Source of the DNA: Onchidella celtica
Taxonomy: Eukaryota > Mollusca > Gastropoda > Systellommatophora > Onchidiidae
Direction: 5' to 3'
NCBI GenBank assembly: GCA_963931925.1
Contig: OZ007570.1
Span: forward strand, 48,080,556 to 48,144,555
DNA: 64,000 bases
Below are positions 1 through 13,000 of the stretch, piece by piece; the stretch's first letter is position 1; each line of letters begins with the position of its first letter. A program made the position numbers and the translations under genes. The notes below the pieces were generated by a model that searched no databases, had not been told where the DNA came from, and was given only the letters and a program-made list of their open reading frames with translations.

Positions 1-3000
1 CTTACACAAAATGCTACTTTCCAAACTTTTCCAACAATAATTGTATCCACTGGCATATTTTAGTTATTAACATGCGGTTTGAAAAACATTTTGATCTATA
101 AATGTATATGTGGATGTAGCAATGCTTTTCTTTTGCATAAATGAATGACTGGAGAAATGTTCATAACACAATCATTTATGGCAAAGTTGCAAACCATAGC
201 ACAATAATTCTGTTTATCTTCGAATTCATTGATATAGAGCTAGAAGACTAATGCTGCTATAAGACTTTATTGAGTATCAGCTGTGGATATTATCTCAATG
301 TGATAGCATGTTAAAAAGGGGTTTTGATTCAAAATATTGGTGTTTATGTAAACATAAGAATGGTGTCACTGGAAGACAAGAATGTTGTACTCTCTTCAAA
401 AGTGACAAAATTACTCTCTCATGACAAGTGTCCACAATCCATGGACCAGAGAAACAAAATATGTGCCAATTATCGACAAGGTTTCACTCATACATGGTAA
501 GACAAGTCCAGACAATGAAATATAAAAAAAACTAGTTAGCCCACTGACTCTGAGAATACACAGATGTGATTATTAAAGTTGAGTTTCAATCATCAATGTG
601 TAAATTGAGATGCATAACAAAATTTTCTGCCATACTTTTCAGTTCTTCCCAAAGAAAATGCGTCTTCTTTTCCAATTCAAAATGTTGGAACATTTCCCTC
701 TGTTCAACTCAGTTGTGGCTCAAAATCAATGAAAGTATTAAAGATTTAGTGAACTTCAAGACCTTTTAAAACACATGTATCTATGTACACCTTTACGTCT
801 TTCTATGCATACTATGATATTTTGTAGAATTTAAGGCTCAACCTTTAAAAAGCCTTTCATGTTACATTAAAAGCCTTATTTCCTTTATAGTATGAATATG
901 CAGTCGTAACATTTTAGATATATTTGTACTTATTGGTGGTCATCGAACCAAAGCTTCTCTGAAAAAGTTTCATGAACTGATTCAAAAAATATATCAGTTA
1001 TTATCAGTGCATCAACTACCACACGTAGTTCAGGTAAACATTAATCAAGACTTGTATCAATTCACGTACACAAAAATGGCAATTTCTGGGCATTATGTAT
1101 ATTTACAAATCACTTTCTATTCATATTGGCACCATGGACTTAGATATCTACAGACTTAAACACCATGGAAGTTAATACAAAGGGATACTTCATGCTATTG
1201 AAAAAAAACACCAATGCATTGTGCCATGAAATGTGTCCAGAAATGTACGTGTCTTGTATAGTTGATTTTTTAAAGTCAGAAGCTCACATTTGCATGAAAA
1301 AATATGCATACATAAAATGAAATACAATAATATAAACTGCTGACATATATAAATGATTTATAATTTATCAGTTTAAAAAGTCTGCAACCCTCACACAATG
1401 GTTAAAAAACATTGCTCTATCTTCACTAGATTTCAGGCCTAGTTAGAAAGAGTGTGAGTTTGAATTTGGAGAAAGCACACCAACACGATAATGGCCATAT
1501 TGTTGTAGAAAGAAGCAAGACAATAAATAGACAGAATAGCAGAATGAGGGGACAGAAGGAGACCCTACCAAAGGCACCCACTAACCACCTGCGATGAAAT
1601 CACAAGTTTGAGTTCAAGTTTAGAGATAGTATGTCAATTCAAAACGGCCTTATTAGTCTAGGCAGAAGCAAGATGATAGACAGAATATAGCAGAATGACA
1701 GGACAGAAGGCGACCCTACCAGAAGCACCTGCCAACCACCTGCTAAGTTAGAAAGACAATTTTTTTAATCTTCCTCAATACAACAGATCTATGTAGCTTA
1801 TTCTGATGCAATCAAATAAAATTCTGAACTGATATTTTTAGTTCCTCATCATAAGTTTGCAGTTCTCTACAGTAAGGTGAAAAGAGATTGAATAAATTTA
1901 CAATAAAATGCATTTCAAACAAAACCATTTCAGTGTCATTGATAACATGCTATAAGTTTTAGTAGAAAAAAAATATTGATAATGTAAACCAGTGGACATA
2001 AAAATAAAGACAAAGGAAAACTTGCGTATCTGCTCACAGGTTTCAAGAAATGCACCCTTCTTCTTTTCGTTAAAACATTTTTTATATTTACAGCCAAGTA
2101 TTTACAACAAACATGCTGTGTTGGAAAATTGTTCTGTAAAATAAGAGATCAGGCATAAAATCGTCCTCCATGATGATATAACTAACTTTCTTGAATACTG
2201 GTAATTAATGGCTTGAATAAAAGACAATGCTGTTTGTGTGCCCAATGAAAAAAAAACCCATACATTCAGTCTCCATTAAGAGTGCTGTACTTATTAGTAT
2301 AATAGATCATAAATGACAAAATAAGGAGCAGAACCTTATGTATATACAGTGCACAACATTATTTGACTTATCTATATAACAGACCTGACATTCCATGTTG
2401 GGGTAGCTTTGGGATTCTAACAGCTAGTTTTCAGGCAGAACAGTATTTAATATACATGTATACACATTATTGATGCATTTCTAACAAGTTCCAAACATAT
2501 TTGGGAATGCCCATTTCAGAAGAATGAATTTCCCTCCTTTTGTTATTCATTCATCTGATAAAAAAATGTTTGCTCCCCTGGGGACAGATTTATCTGTTCA
2601 CAGGCAATTTTACAAAAGGCAGTGGCTATGTTTACGGCAGATTACGCTTATATCCCAATAGAAAAAAAAGAAAGAAAGAAAGCGCTGCTCTGCGGATGGG
2701 AGTAAGGCCGAACAAAGAAAAATGGTGAGTTGCGTTCACCGGCTGCCGTAAATGTTGCCACTGCCTTTACAAAAACAGTAGACAAAGCAGCTGTGGTCAG
2801 ATCTATATCACTGTATGTGCCAGGCTCATACTTTCTCAGAACTGATTTCTGTATATTGTTTTGATTTTCTACTCAATCATAAGCAAACATTTACTGAGCA
2901 GAGTTTACTTTTAATGGATTTGCTTTAAAATCTGCACTTTAATACTTTTTAATTACTTTTTACCCTAAACATTCAGCTTCTGCTGAAAAATATAAACAGT

Positions 3001-3834
3001 GAGGAAATAATGCAGTTCTGACAGGACAAAATAAAAGAAAAAAAAAAAGCCTGCCAAATTCTGCTTTTGATCTTCACAAAACAAGGCTGGTTATGAAAAC
3101 AAACTAAAAATCTCTTTGGATTTATTGTTTTGCCAGATGCAGATATTTGAAGTTTTTAAATAACAGCCATAGGAAACAATGTATAAATAGCTTGAAGTTG
3201 CATTAACCCTATTTTGTTCTCTAATAATAGAAGATCCTATAAGAGGCATCCATTTTAGTTAACCCACCCCACCCCCTTGTACCCAGATTTATGCAGGACA
3301 GAATATGAGTAAAAAAAAAAAATTAAGAAGGGTGGAGACACCCATGCTTATTCCCTACATTCCCAGGAATCACTTTCTCCATTAAAATGTCCAATATGTT
3401 AAGAATACACTGATTACATAAATTCCACTATAAACGCAAACTGGATATATGCTAAAAGATATTACTCATAATCATCTGTAGGTGGCTTTAAATAGTCACA
3501 CGGACAATTGGTATGGCTGTTATTCTTCACGTAATACTTCTTCCATTAAAATATGTCCAGTCTGTTAGGATAATACAGATCACATTTATTCATCCTCAAC
3601 CCTCATGGATCCAGATATTTTCTCTGCGATTTCAATGACATATCATACCCTTGTTTAACTTGTCATTGGTGGCAAACTGCCTTGAGCTGTGTTTGCAACA
3701 CGTCTGACTTTCTCAGCATTAAAACTCTGACATATTTCCCAGTCTGAATTCAGTGGAAGAACACTCAATGCTCTCGAGGCTTAACTCATGGTCCATTTCC
3801 TTAAAATGCTTGAGCCAGTGTGGTTGTAAGAATG
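1..3834. other. PRDM4 3' UTR and downstream flank, no gene seen
   Basis: AT-rich sequence without a convincing coding region. It holds the PRDM4 3' UTR of unknown length (candidate AATAAA on the minus strand at 3585-3590, another at 3121-3126), a diverged direct repeat (about 1490-1600 and 1640-1745, sharing GACAGAAGG.GACCCTACCA) and a second direct repeat of about 50 bp at 3378-3425 and 3540-3592. A hairpin element at 2615-2768 is listed separately. Confidence 0.6.
2615..2768. repeat. Short hairpin MITE
   Basis: Arms 2615-2640 and 2743-2768 are inverted copies (AAAGGCAGTGG...TTTACGGCAG) with three mismatches in 26. They enclose about 100 bp containing a GAAA-rich stretch. The outer flanks are both TTTA/ACAAAA-like, consistent with a small target duplication. 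There is no coding content. The structure suggests a non-autonomous DNA transposon; superfamily unassigned. Confidence 0.65.
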
Positions 3835-4065
3835 TTAGAAATCACCAGCCTGCATCTGAGATGCTGAAGGAGCAGGAGGTGGGGGCAAAGTTGCCTGTGG
3901 TAGTGGCAGTGGAATGACGCGACACTTGCGTTGCTTACAAGCTGGGCCATGGCGCACAAGATTTCCTTTAGAACGGAATGCTTTGTTGCAGTGTTGACAC
4001 ACATAATTACATTCATTGCGATGAATTTTCAGATGATGTCTGTATATCTTCTGCTTGTAGAAAAC
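3835..4065 (-). CDS. PRDM4: PRDM4 exon 12, fingers 6-7 and stop
   Basis: The last coding exon begins VFYKQKIYRHHLKIH, which with CAHCDK from exon 11 makes a perfect C2H2 finger. Finger 7 follows, CQHCNKAFRSKGNLVRHGPA then C, a C2HC finger as in vertebrate PRDM4. The tail is Pro-rich and ends QMQAGDF. The stop is at 3835-3837. An AATAAA on this strand at 3585-3590 is a possible polyadenylation signal. Confidence 0.9.
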   Translation of the reverse strand, partial: VFYKQKIYRHHLKIHRNECNYVCQHCNKAFRSKGNLVRHGPACKQRKCRVIPLPLPQATLPPPPAPSASQMQAGDF

Positions 4066-7000
4066 CTGCAAAAAGAGATAACACCTACATATAATTATTT
4101 TCAGGCCAGTGTGAGTTAAGATACTTTTATGTAACCCCGTAAATGTCTTTTCTAGAACAATGTACAACAAAGAGTGATGAAACTATAAAGCAAACATGTT
4201 AAATAGAAAAGTTCTTGTGGGGCAAATTATTAGTACATGTCATCATAGGGGCCCGCGGGCTGCACTTGAGTTTATAAAGGGCCGCACTGCTGTAAAGGAC
4301 TGGAATACAAAAAAAAAAAGAAAACAAAAGTACCAGCTAACATTTGTAACTATTAATCCATGAAAACACATTCCCCTTACCTTAACCCTACTATTGTCAT
4401 AAGACAAGTAAATTGCCTATTAGAGCCAATCAGATCAGCTTTCCAGAAAGCCGAAAGCTTTATGGGGGTTTCTAAATCAAAGATAGGCTCAAACACTAAA
4501 TGTGCATGATGACGACTTGAAGCTGAAACACGCTTGATAGGACGCAGTGGCTCTTTCCTGACAATAAAAGGGTTACCGTATTTCTTGGCATACAGGTCGA
4601 CTTGGCATATAAGTCGACTCCCCAATCTGCTGTCCTAAACTTAGATTTTTCAAATTTTCTGGCATACAAGTCGACCCCCCCACTTTATACTATAAAATAC
4701 TAAAATAACATTATATACACACAAAAAAACGCAAAAGGAACGTGTATGAGTCATGAGATCTTCTGATTACCGGTATTTTTTTCCTTAGAAGTGACCCTAC
4801 CGTAGAAGTAAAACAAACAGCAGCATTGAATGCTTCGACCTGGTTGTTCTGGTCAGCAAATTGTTCCCTGTCTTTATCTTGACCGCATGTATTGTGTGAC
4901 GTCATCAATCGATAAAGACATTCTCCCGTGTATGATGTTCAAACACAAGACTGTAGGCCTACTGCGTTATCCATTATCCCACCTTGCTATCAGTTGTGTG
5001 GAATTACTATTATGCAGTGTAACAATGCTGTACTCGTTATGTGTGCGAACTATACAATGAAGTTTTTGTTGGTTATTCAGTGTCAATGGGCCGTGTACTT
5101 GAACCTTCATCGTCCGCCATTGATCTTTCCGCTGGAATGTGTACTCAAGACTGATGTGTAAACACATTGTCGACCTAAATTTTCCCCCGAAGATGTTGTA
5201 TCCTGCATATTAGACAAGTCCCCCTTCTCGAATGTGGAAAAAGAAGATAAAAAATGTCGACTTATAGGCTGAGAAATATGGTAAGTGATAAAACTACCAT
5301 TATAGAATGTACCCTGTAGATAATATTGCACCCTTTCTCTTGCTGTTAAAACAGCTTTTTAAAAATCATTAACAACTCAGTGTCTTGGAAGCAGTGAAAT
5401 TGTTATTTGCAAGGAAAATGTTATAATTCTTTCTGAAACAAGCAAAAAGTCCAAAATAACACAAAAAAAATATTTGGCTGCATGACAAAATGCTGGCAAT
5501 GTCATTCAGCTTTTTTTTTTACAGACAAAGTAAAACCTGCCTTGTCGCAATGTGCACACTGAATCTTGTTCTGCTTGGTGTGCTGTAGTTCATGCTGCTT
5601 GCGAGTGAATGAACGAGTGAATCTTTTCCCACAGAAGCCACACTGCTCATTCTTTACTGGCATATGAGTGTTCATATGGTTCTTCAAGTGAGCTTTCTGT
5701 CTGAAGTCCTTACCACACAACTGACACTTGAATAGTCGTGCATCTGATGATGAAGTATGTTACATAACTTTAAAGTTTGGACAAAAGTACCATAAGCAAA
5801 CACACAAAGCAGTTTTCCAACACCAGTGATAGAAACCAATAAAAAGTTATTATCTAACACATCTATGGGTACTTAATGGTGAAACCAAGATACTAGATAC
5901 AATAAGATGAAGTAGCTAGTGCATTTAATGTGCACAGATTTTGCACCACTTTCTAGTGGTGAATGCACAGGAGTCATGAACAAAGCCATATTTTACAAAG
6001 ACAATAAAGGGAAAATACTGAATTTTGTTCACTGTTCCGCTTTGGCTGGAGGCCTACACTGAAGTCACTTATTTTGTAAACTGTAATTTCGATTGCTGTA
6101 GGAAAACTCTGGCTATTTTTTTAGTCAGTAGCACTGTAACGAATCCGCATCATTAATCTATCATCACTACAATGTGCCATTGCCTCCGCCCCTGATCAGT
6201 GTGCAAACTGCGTACATGATTTTTTTAGAATTTTGAAGAAAGAAGTGTCTCATCTTATTGCATTTAGTATCTGGTGAAACTAAGTTGGAGACTTGGGCAG
6301 ATATATTGTCTCATTCAAACAAAAATATTTAGCAAGCAAATCATAGGTTAATTTCTTGTATCACACAAATTGAAAAGTGGGCTGAGCACAAATGGGAGTA
6401 TCTGGCCTGCAAAAGTAAACGTCACAGATTCCATTAACAAAATAAATGACAAAAGGAAAATATAAATTTAGTAGATGTCACAGATTTCATTTCCAAATTA
6501 AGGACATAGAAAATATGAATTTAAAAGTAAATGTCACAGATTCCATAAATTACAAAATAAATGACAAGGGATATATGGATTTAGTAACTGTCATAGATTC
6601 CATTTACAAAAGAAATGACAATGGAAACATCAATTTAGAAAATGTCATAGATTCCATTTAACAAATAAATGACAAGGAAATATGAATTTAGTAAATGTCG
6701 CATATTTCATTTACAAAATAAAATGACAAGGAAAATATGAATTTAATAAATGTCAAGATTCCATTTATAAGATAAAATTTAATTGACAAGGAAAATATGA
6801 ATATCCCCAGTCTCTTCCACAGACACTATGGATCCCTCCTCTGAATTCGCAAAATTAAAAATTCCTGTTCTAACACCTTGGTGCCCCTGTCCAAACTATA
6901 CAGGTTAAAAATCCCTTCACCATTGTTGAATTTACTTACCACCATGTGACTTAACATGCTTGGAGAAGTTGCTGCTGTCGGCAAATCTCTTTCCACAGTG

Positions 7001-10000
7001 TGGACATACGTATTTCTTGACACGCATATGGACTGACATAATGTGCACATTCAAATGGGAAGTTTGTAGAAATTTGCGTGAGCAGTGGGGACATTTCTTG
7101 GTACAGGGCTTGGGGTGCTGAAGCCTCATGTGGGCACGTATCTGTACAAGTAGAATGAAATGCCATTCAGTAATAGAATATGGTATCAGGTAAAATTTCA
7201 GAACAAACTACGAACAAGTTCTTCCGTCAATAAAACTCATTGCCTCACAGGCTCTTCATTATGACCAATCCAATGAAGGACTAGGTTTCAAATGTAGTTT
7301 TCTGAACTTTTTAGTATTTCAATATGACACACTATTATGTTAAAGCAAAAAAATGAGTCTAAAAAGAAGCAAAGAAAGGACTGTCAGTTTAACGGTATAG
7401 CATAAAGAAAACATTTCATATACTGAGTGACACATTTCCATCAATACATAACTTCGGGACACCATACATTGAAGGACAAGCTGCACTCCTAGAATCCAAA
7501 TTTGGGACTCGCAGCAGGTAAGCATCCGCATTTTTTAAGCGTTCAATGATTTTTTTTACTTGTTTGATTGTTGTTTTTTTTGTTAAATTTTCATTCCTGT
7601 TATAATTTTTTCTCCTGAAGAAAATTATTATTACAAGTTTGATGATTTGTCTTTCCTTTTCCTTTGAGTTCTATTGCATTGTCTCTGGATTATTTCTTAG
7701 GCAAGTCTTTGCTACATACAACTTTTTCTTTTTGTCACATTTTGACCTTGCCTAAAGCCCTGTTGCAACCCCTCAGATTTAAAATTAAAAAAAATAATGA
7801 TAACATTTTTGACATTTTCACCTGTACATTGGCAATGAAACAAAACCATTTGCTTGTGATTGGAGTTGAGGGTGCAGAAATAACAGGCCATTCTCCCGAT
7901 GGAATGAATAAAATGACTCAAAAGTTACTCATGTCTATACCTGTTTCCTATCAGGGAAAACTTGCTTGCATACTGTGCAGTGAGGACAGAGTTGATGATG
8001 GGCATTCTTGGGTTTAGCTGAAATACCTGTAATAATGAACATCAATTTTAAAAAAAAGAACATCAATAAAATCATGGGACATTGAACTTATATTCTCAGC
8101 CAAACAGCCTGCTTGACACAAGTTAGCAGTAAATAAATTAAGCATTGCATCATTCTGCTGCCCAAGGGAAGAATGACGCATGGCCTTTTTCTACTTTATG
8201 AACTTGTCTCACACATGATTCTTTTACGTCAAAGGCAGGTGGACGCATCTGCTATTGAAATAGTAGACTCTAGTGTGGCAAACCAACGGAAGTGATTGTT
8301 CGTAATAAGAGACAATAAAGTAGAATGCTGTCAGTTACGTCGTTTCTCCTTTGGGCCACAGCATTGACAAAATTAAGTTTGGGGGAAAATTTCAGTAATG
8401 AGCTCAAACATACTAAACATCTCATACACAAAGAATTCAACGTTTAGCTTTTAATTGCAGTATGCAAACAATCACAGAAATGCTCATTGTTATGTGACAC
8501 ATAAGAATGTCAGCTACACCTTACTTAATCACTTCCTTCAAATATAAAGTAAGGCAAGCTTTCACCTCCTTACTTTAAAATGCTCTGCAACTGTTTACTA
8601 GCTTTGTGACAAAAAAAATCTAATAAGCTGACAATCTCAACCTTACCAAGCATACGAGAATAGTCCTTGGCAAACCAATACAGTAGTTCTTCATCTGGCT
8701 CAATGTCCATGCGTGTTACAAAGTACACACTGCTGCCATGCTGAAATGCAACTAAATTCTGTTCAGCTGAGACTCGAGCTGGTTTCACAAACATCAGCCA
8801 GTTGGATGAGTTTTCATCACTAGTATCCATCACTTTGGTGTTGGTTCCCGTAAAAGTCTGAAAATGAAAGAAACCGTACACCAACCGTATGTCAGTATGA
8901 CCAAACACTTTTCTCTTCCAGGTGAAAGAGTATATCTTCACTGTTCCCTAAAACTGTAGTAATTGGTTTTGACTACTTTTCAGGAGAAGCAAAAAACTGT
9001 TTTATTTCAGCGCAACTGGTCTAGTTACGAGGAATTTTTGAAAGCTTGCTTTTCAGTTACTTTTCGGCTTAGGAGTCTATAACCACGGTCATTCGATGTG
9101 ACTTTGAATGTATCTGAATACATATAAGAATTGATTTTTTGGATTTTTGAGTTACTACAGTCTTGGGGAATGGTTACAACATTTCTCTAGACAACCTTCT
9201 GTAAAAATGCTTTGCACAATATGTATACACTGTCTCTGATTGCTTCCTTCTAAACAGGTTAAAAGTATGAAATTCAAAGCTACAAATTCCTCAAATGGTT
9301 TTCTCACACAGTTTAAATGGACATACTCTATGGATTTACTATACAAATACAACGGGTCTCCCTGTGTATCAGATAAGAAAGAACTCTTTGTTATTCTACC
9401 TGCCAAAGTGAAAAGCTTCTTGTTGAGCCCAACTTGTCACATGACACTGGAGAGCCAATCAGGGGTCCAAATTTGGTTCTGACAGCAATCCTGTCTTTAG
9501 CAAACACACCTATGGGGAATAATATGGAGCAGTCTGATTTCTAATCTTAAATTAGAACAGCAAATGCAAGACATCTTACCTAGAGAAAACACTGATCAAT
9601 CAATAAAAGATACTTTCAATTCTGCTTTTGTAAATACAGGTCTCTGTTAAAGACTTTGCCACACTGTACTTCCTCAAAACCTATCAACAAGATTTGTGTG
9701 CACAGTATGATCATGTGGCTTTTTCTGCACTATAGATTTAACTTCATCATTTTGATGATAAAAATCTACATCAAGAATAAATAAAATTCAGGTGTTCTGG
9801 CCTATTGTGTCGAATGTGTAAATGCATTCTATTTCAAATAACTTTACCACAAAATGTTTCTGAGTTTGACAATGACTGAAACATCATCATAAACTGCATT
9901 TCACCACTATATGCATAACACAAGGACACTTTTGGAAATATTTTTGGCCAAGTTAACCCAATTGACAGAACATCTAAAATGTAAAAATTGGAATTTGATT

Positions 10001-13000
10001 GTTTTTTTGAATGAACTTTTATTTTTTTGCCAGAGGAAGGTCTTTGAAAACCAAAAGTTTACAGTGCTTTTCATCCCCTTTCATTTCTGAGTCTTTTGTG
10101 ATTTATTATAACATTTTTTTTACTATTTGGGAGTGGATCTGGTGAAATTGGGCTTAGGTAAAAGACCAAATTCTTGACAAAACCGCTCCAAAAGGGGAAC
10201 AGTTTTTCTATGGACATTGAGATATGCTTATGAAATGAAAGATTAGTCATTTTTTTGTATTTGGTTAAATATTTTGCTTGAAATTATCCTAGAAATATTT
10301 TATTTTGATTTTTTAAGAGGTATAAAAATTTCACCTTAAGCCCTGATTTCGCCAGATCCACTCACATTATTTGTTTCTAGTGCGAGACTTTTGCAGCATT
10401 TAAAATTTTTTAATATTTTTTTTGGCTACATTTTAATGTTGCAACTGGCAGAAGACAACATTTACCTGTGTTATTAATGTGTCCCACAATGGAAGATGTG
10501 CCAAGCTTGAGACATATGGGTACAGTGAGCCTGGCATGTGACAGTATTGGTGTATCAGAGACGTAGGTGTAGTCACATGAGTGGAATTTGCACTGGCCCT
10601 TGTACATCATGTTACACTCCACACAAACTGAAATTGTTATTGAAAAATGCATCTATATTATTTATGTCAGTTAATTGTTGGGACTCAATTAACCCTAGTC
10701 CTGTAGCAATACGTGAGGCACACGAGGCCATTATTTTGTCCGACACGTTTAATCGTGGGTCCTGCGGGAGGCCTCATTTTTGTATAGCAACGGTGCACCT
10801 CGCGTTTTGTTTATTCGGTTGCCGCGGCTGTTGTTTTTTTTCATGTTTTTTTTTCCCACACTATTTTCGCGTGTTTATCTATCCTGTCACCCCTACTATA
10901 TCTAACAAAATGGTACCGGTATCGTCGGATTACGTTTATTACGATGCAACTATTTGTAACTATTCGTCATACTCATGTAATAGTCTGAAGTTCGAACTGT
11001 GGAAAATCTTGGGGAAACTTTTACTTTGATGCTGGTTATTGTCCACATGTGAAATGAGAAGAAAGGGGCCATGTGCGTATTTAAGATGAAGTTCTATGTC
11101 TGTAATTATGAATTTCGATGTAATATTAGGGCTTGCTGCATAAAGGCGTCTGTCGGTAGGTTTTTCATCGGGGAAAACTGGGAGAAAATAACCGACTTTG
11201 TTGTTGGTCGTTATCTTTATTTGATGTGGTAATTAGAGAGATATTGTGTTCCTTTGATTAAACCGCTTTTCAGTACATGTATGACTGTGCTCTACGACCT
11301 GGAAATCAAATCTCTCGCTAAAACTAACATTATAGTAAGTGGAAGCTTTACATAATAGAGGGAGAAGGCAATGTTACGATACATGTGGTTAGTAAATTAA
11401 GCGAATGGCTCAAAAAAATAATTTGTTCACCTGAATGGCCTGCCTTAGGGACAGAAAAAGTGCAGAGGTCTTGGGAAAATGATAAAACGCGTATTAAACG
11501 GCATGTAAATGCAGAAAATTCTTGATTTGGGGCTTTCCATTCAACAATAAAACTTACTGCATTTCATCACAAGTACTTTATCCAAATATCACAGGGGTCG
11601 CTTAGAATGTATCCACCACTATTGTTGTTATTGAGTCCTGAAGTATATGCGATACACGTGTTCAAAAGGACCCGATTGACCCGACCGCCGAGGTTATCGG
11701 CAATACGCAAGTGATCGGCTGACTGGCCGCTGGCTATCCCCGCACGGGGCGTTACGCGGACGGGTTGAACCCATTCACTCATCGTGGGATGAGGGTTAAG
11801 TGGTCTGTACAGAACGAAATTATATTGCATGAACTTAGAATCAGCAGTACTGAAGTAATTTAAATTATAGCCTGCTACATGTAATAAAATGGCCCAACCT
11901 TCATTGCTACTATTAACTTTTCTGATAAACATCTCTACAGCGCACTCACACAGTGGAATATTCCATTTCGATATACTCTGCGTTATGGCTGAATGCTCAC
12001 GTGGTCATACTGAAAATATCGGTGCCCTGAGAGGGTTAATACTTGATGAAAGAAAAGTACCATTAAAATTTATGGAAAAAATGGATTAGTTTATAACACT
12101 CACAATTGCCTGATTCGGGTGCAGCATCACTGTGGGCCCCTCTTGCATCAACATTGCCACCTCTCACATACATGTCATACACTGTTAAAGACAAGAAAAC
12201 ACCAATTTACAGCAATAATGTTCACACTTCTAATCTGACAAAATATCTGAGAAGGCCCGATAAGGAAAAAAATACATATAATACATAGGCACTTTTGTAA
12301 TCTATAAAAACAAATTTTCTGATAACCTAATTCAAGGGAAGATTATCAGAAATGTTAAGTAACATAATTTATAAAAATAAAGACTCATTAAATCCAATTC
12401 TTTCAAAACCAAGTGCTTCAGGAAGATTCTAGGCATTAGATGCGATGAGTTTAAAACCTGCAAAGATATAAATGAAATTGCTCATTAGCCATACATATCA
12501 GACGTCATCAGAAAGAAAAGATACATAGAAATATTATGGCCATGTACAACTGTATGCACTGGAAATGGACAACAAAAGACTACCATTCACCAAAGGCAGC
12601 GCTATCTTGGAGGTTGAAGGAAGAGTGGCAAACATCAATGATCTGAACAGACGGTGGTCGACAGAGAAAAGATGGAGAGTCCTGGTCCTTGCCCTATGCG
12701 TCATGTTTTGACACTGATGGATGAGAAGAAGCAGAAGAAATCCAATTCTAACATGCATATCCTCTGAAAACAAAGACCCCAACAAAACATGCACTTTATG
12801 GTCCATAGTATCTTGTGGTACGCCAGATTGCCCTGGCTTAACTTCCATTTCTCCAGTACTCATGGGCACAACAAAAAAAAAAAAAATGTAAACATACTGG
12901 ACAAATTTGGGAAAGTTCCATTGTATGTACTCATGCCTCCAAGTTCAGGGGTGGCAGCTTGATCTGCTACACTGGGGGGCGAGAAGGATGCACTTGGCAA

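Noticed and set aside
6446-6661. 71-residue open frame on the plus strand
   Set aside because: It is read through the 55-bp minisatellite; its repeats mirror the DNA units, and it lies in a PRDM4 intron.
10538-11029. 163-residue plus-strand frame
   Set aside because: It overlaps PRDM4 exon 6 antisense and runs into the TTAA element; the copy at 32963-33274 is shorter and altered, so it is not conserved.
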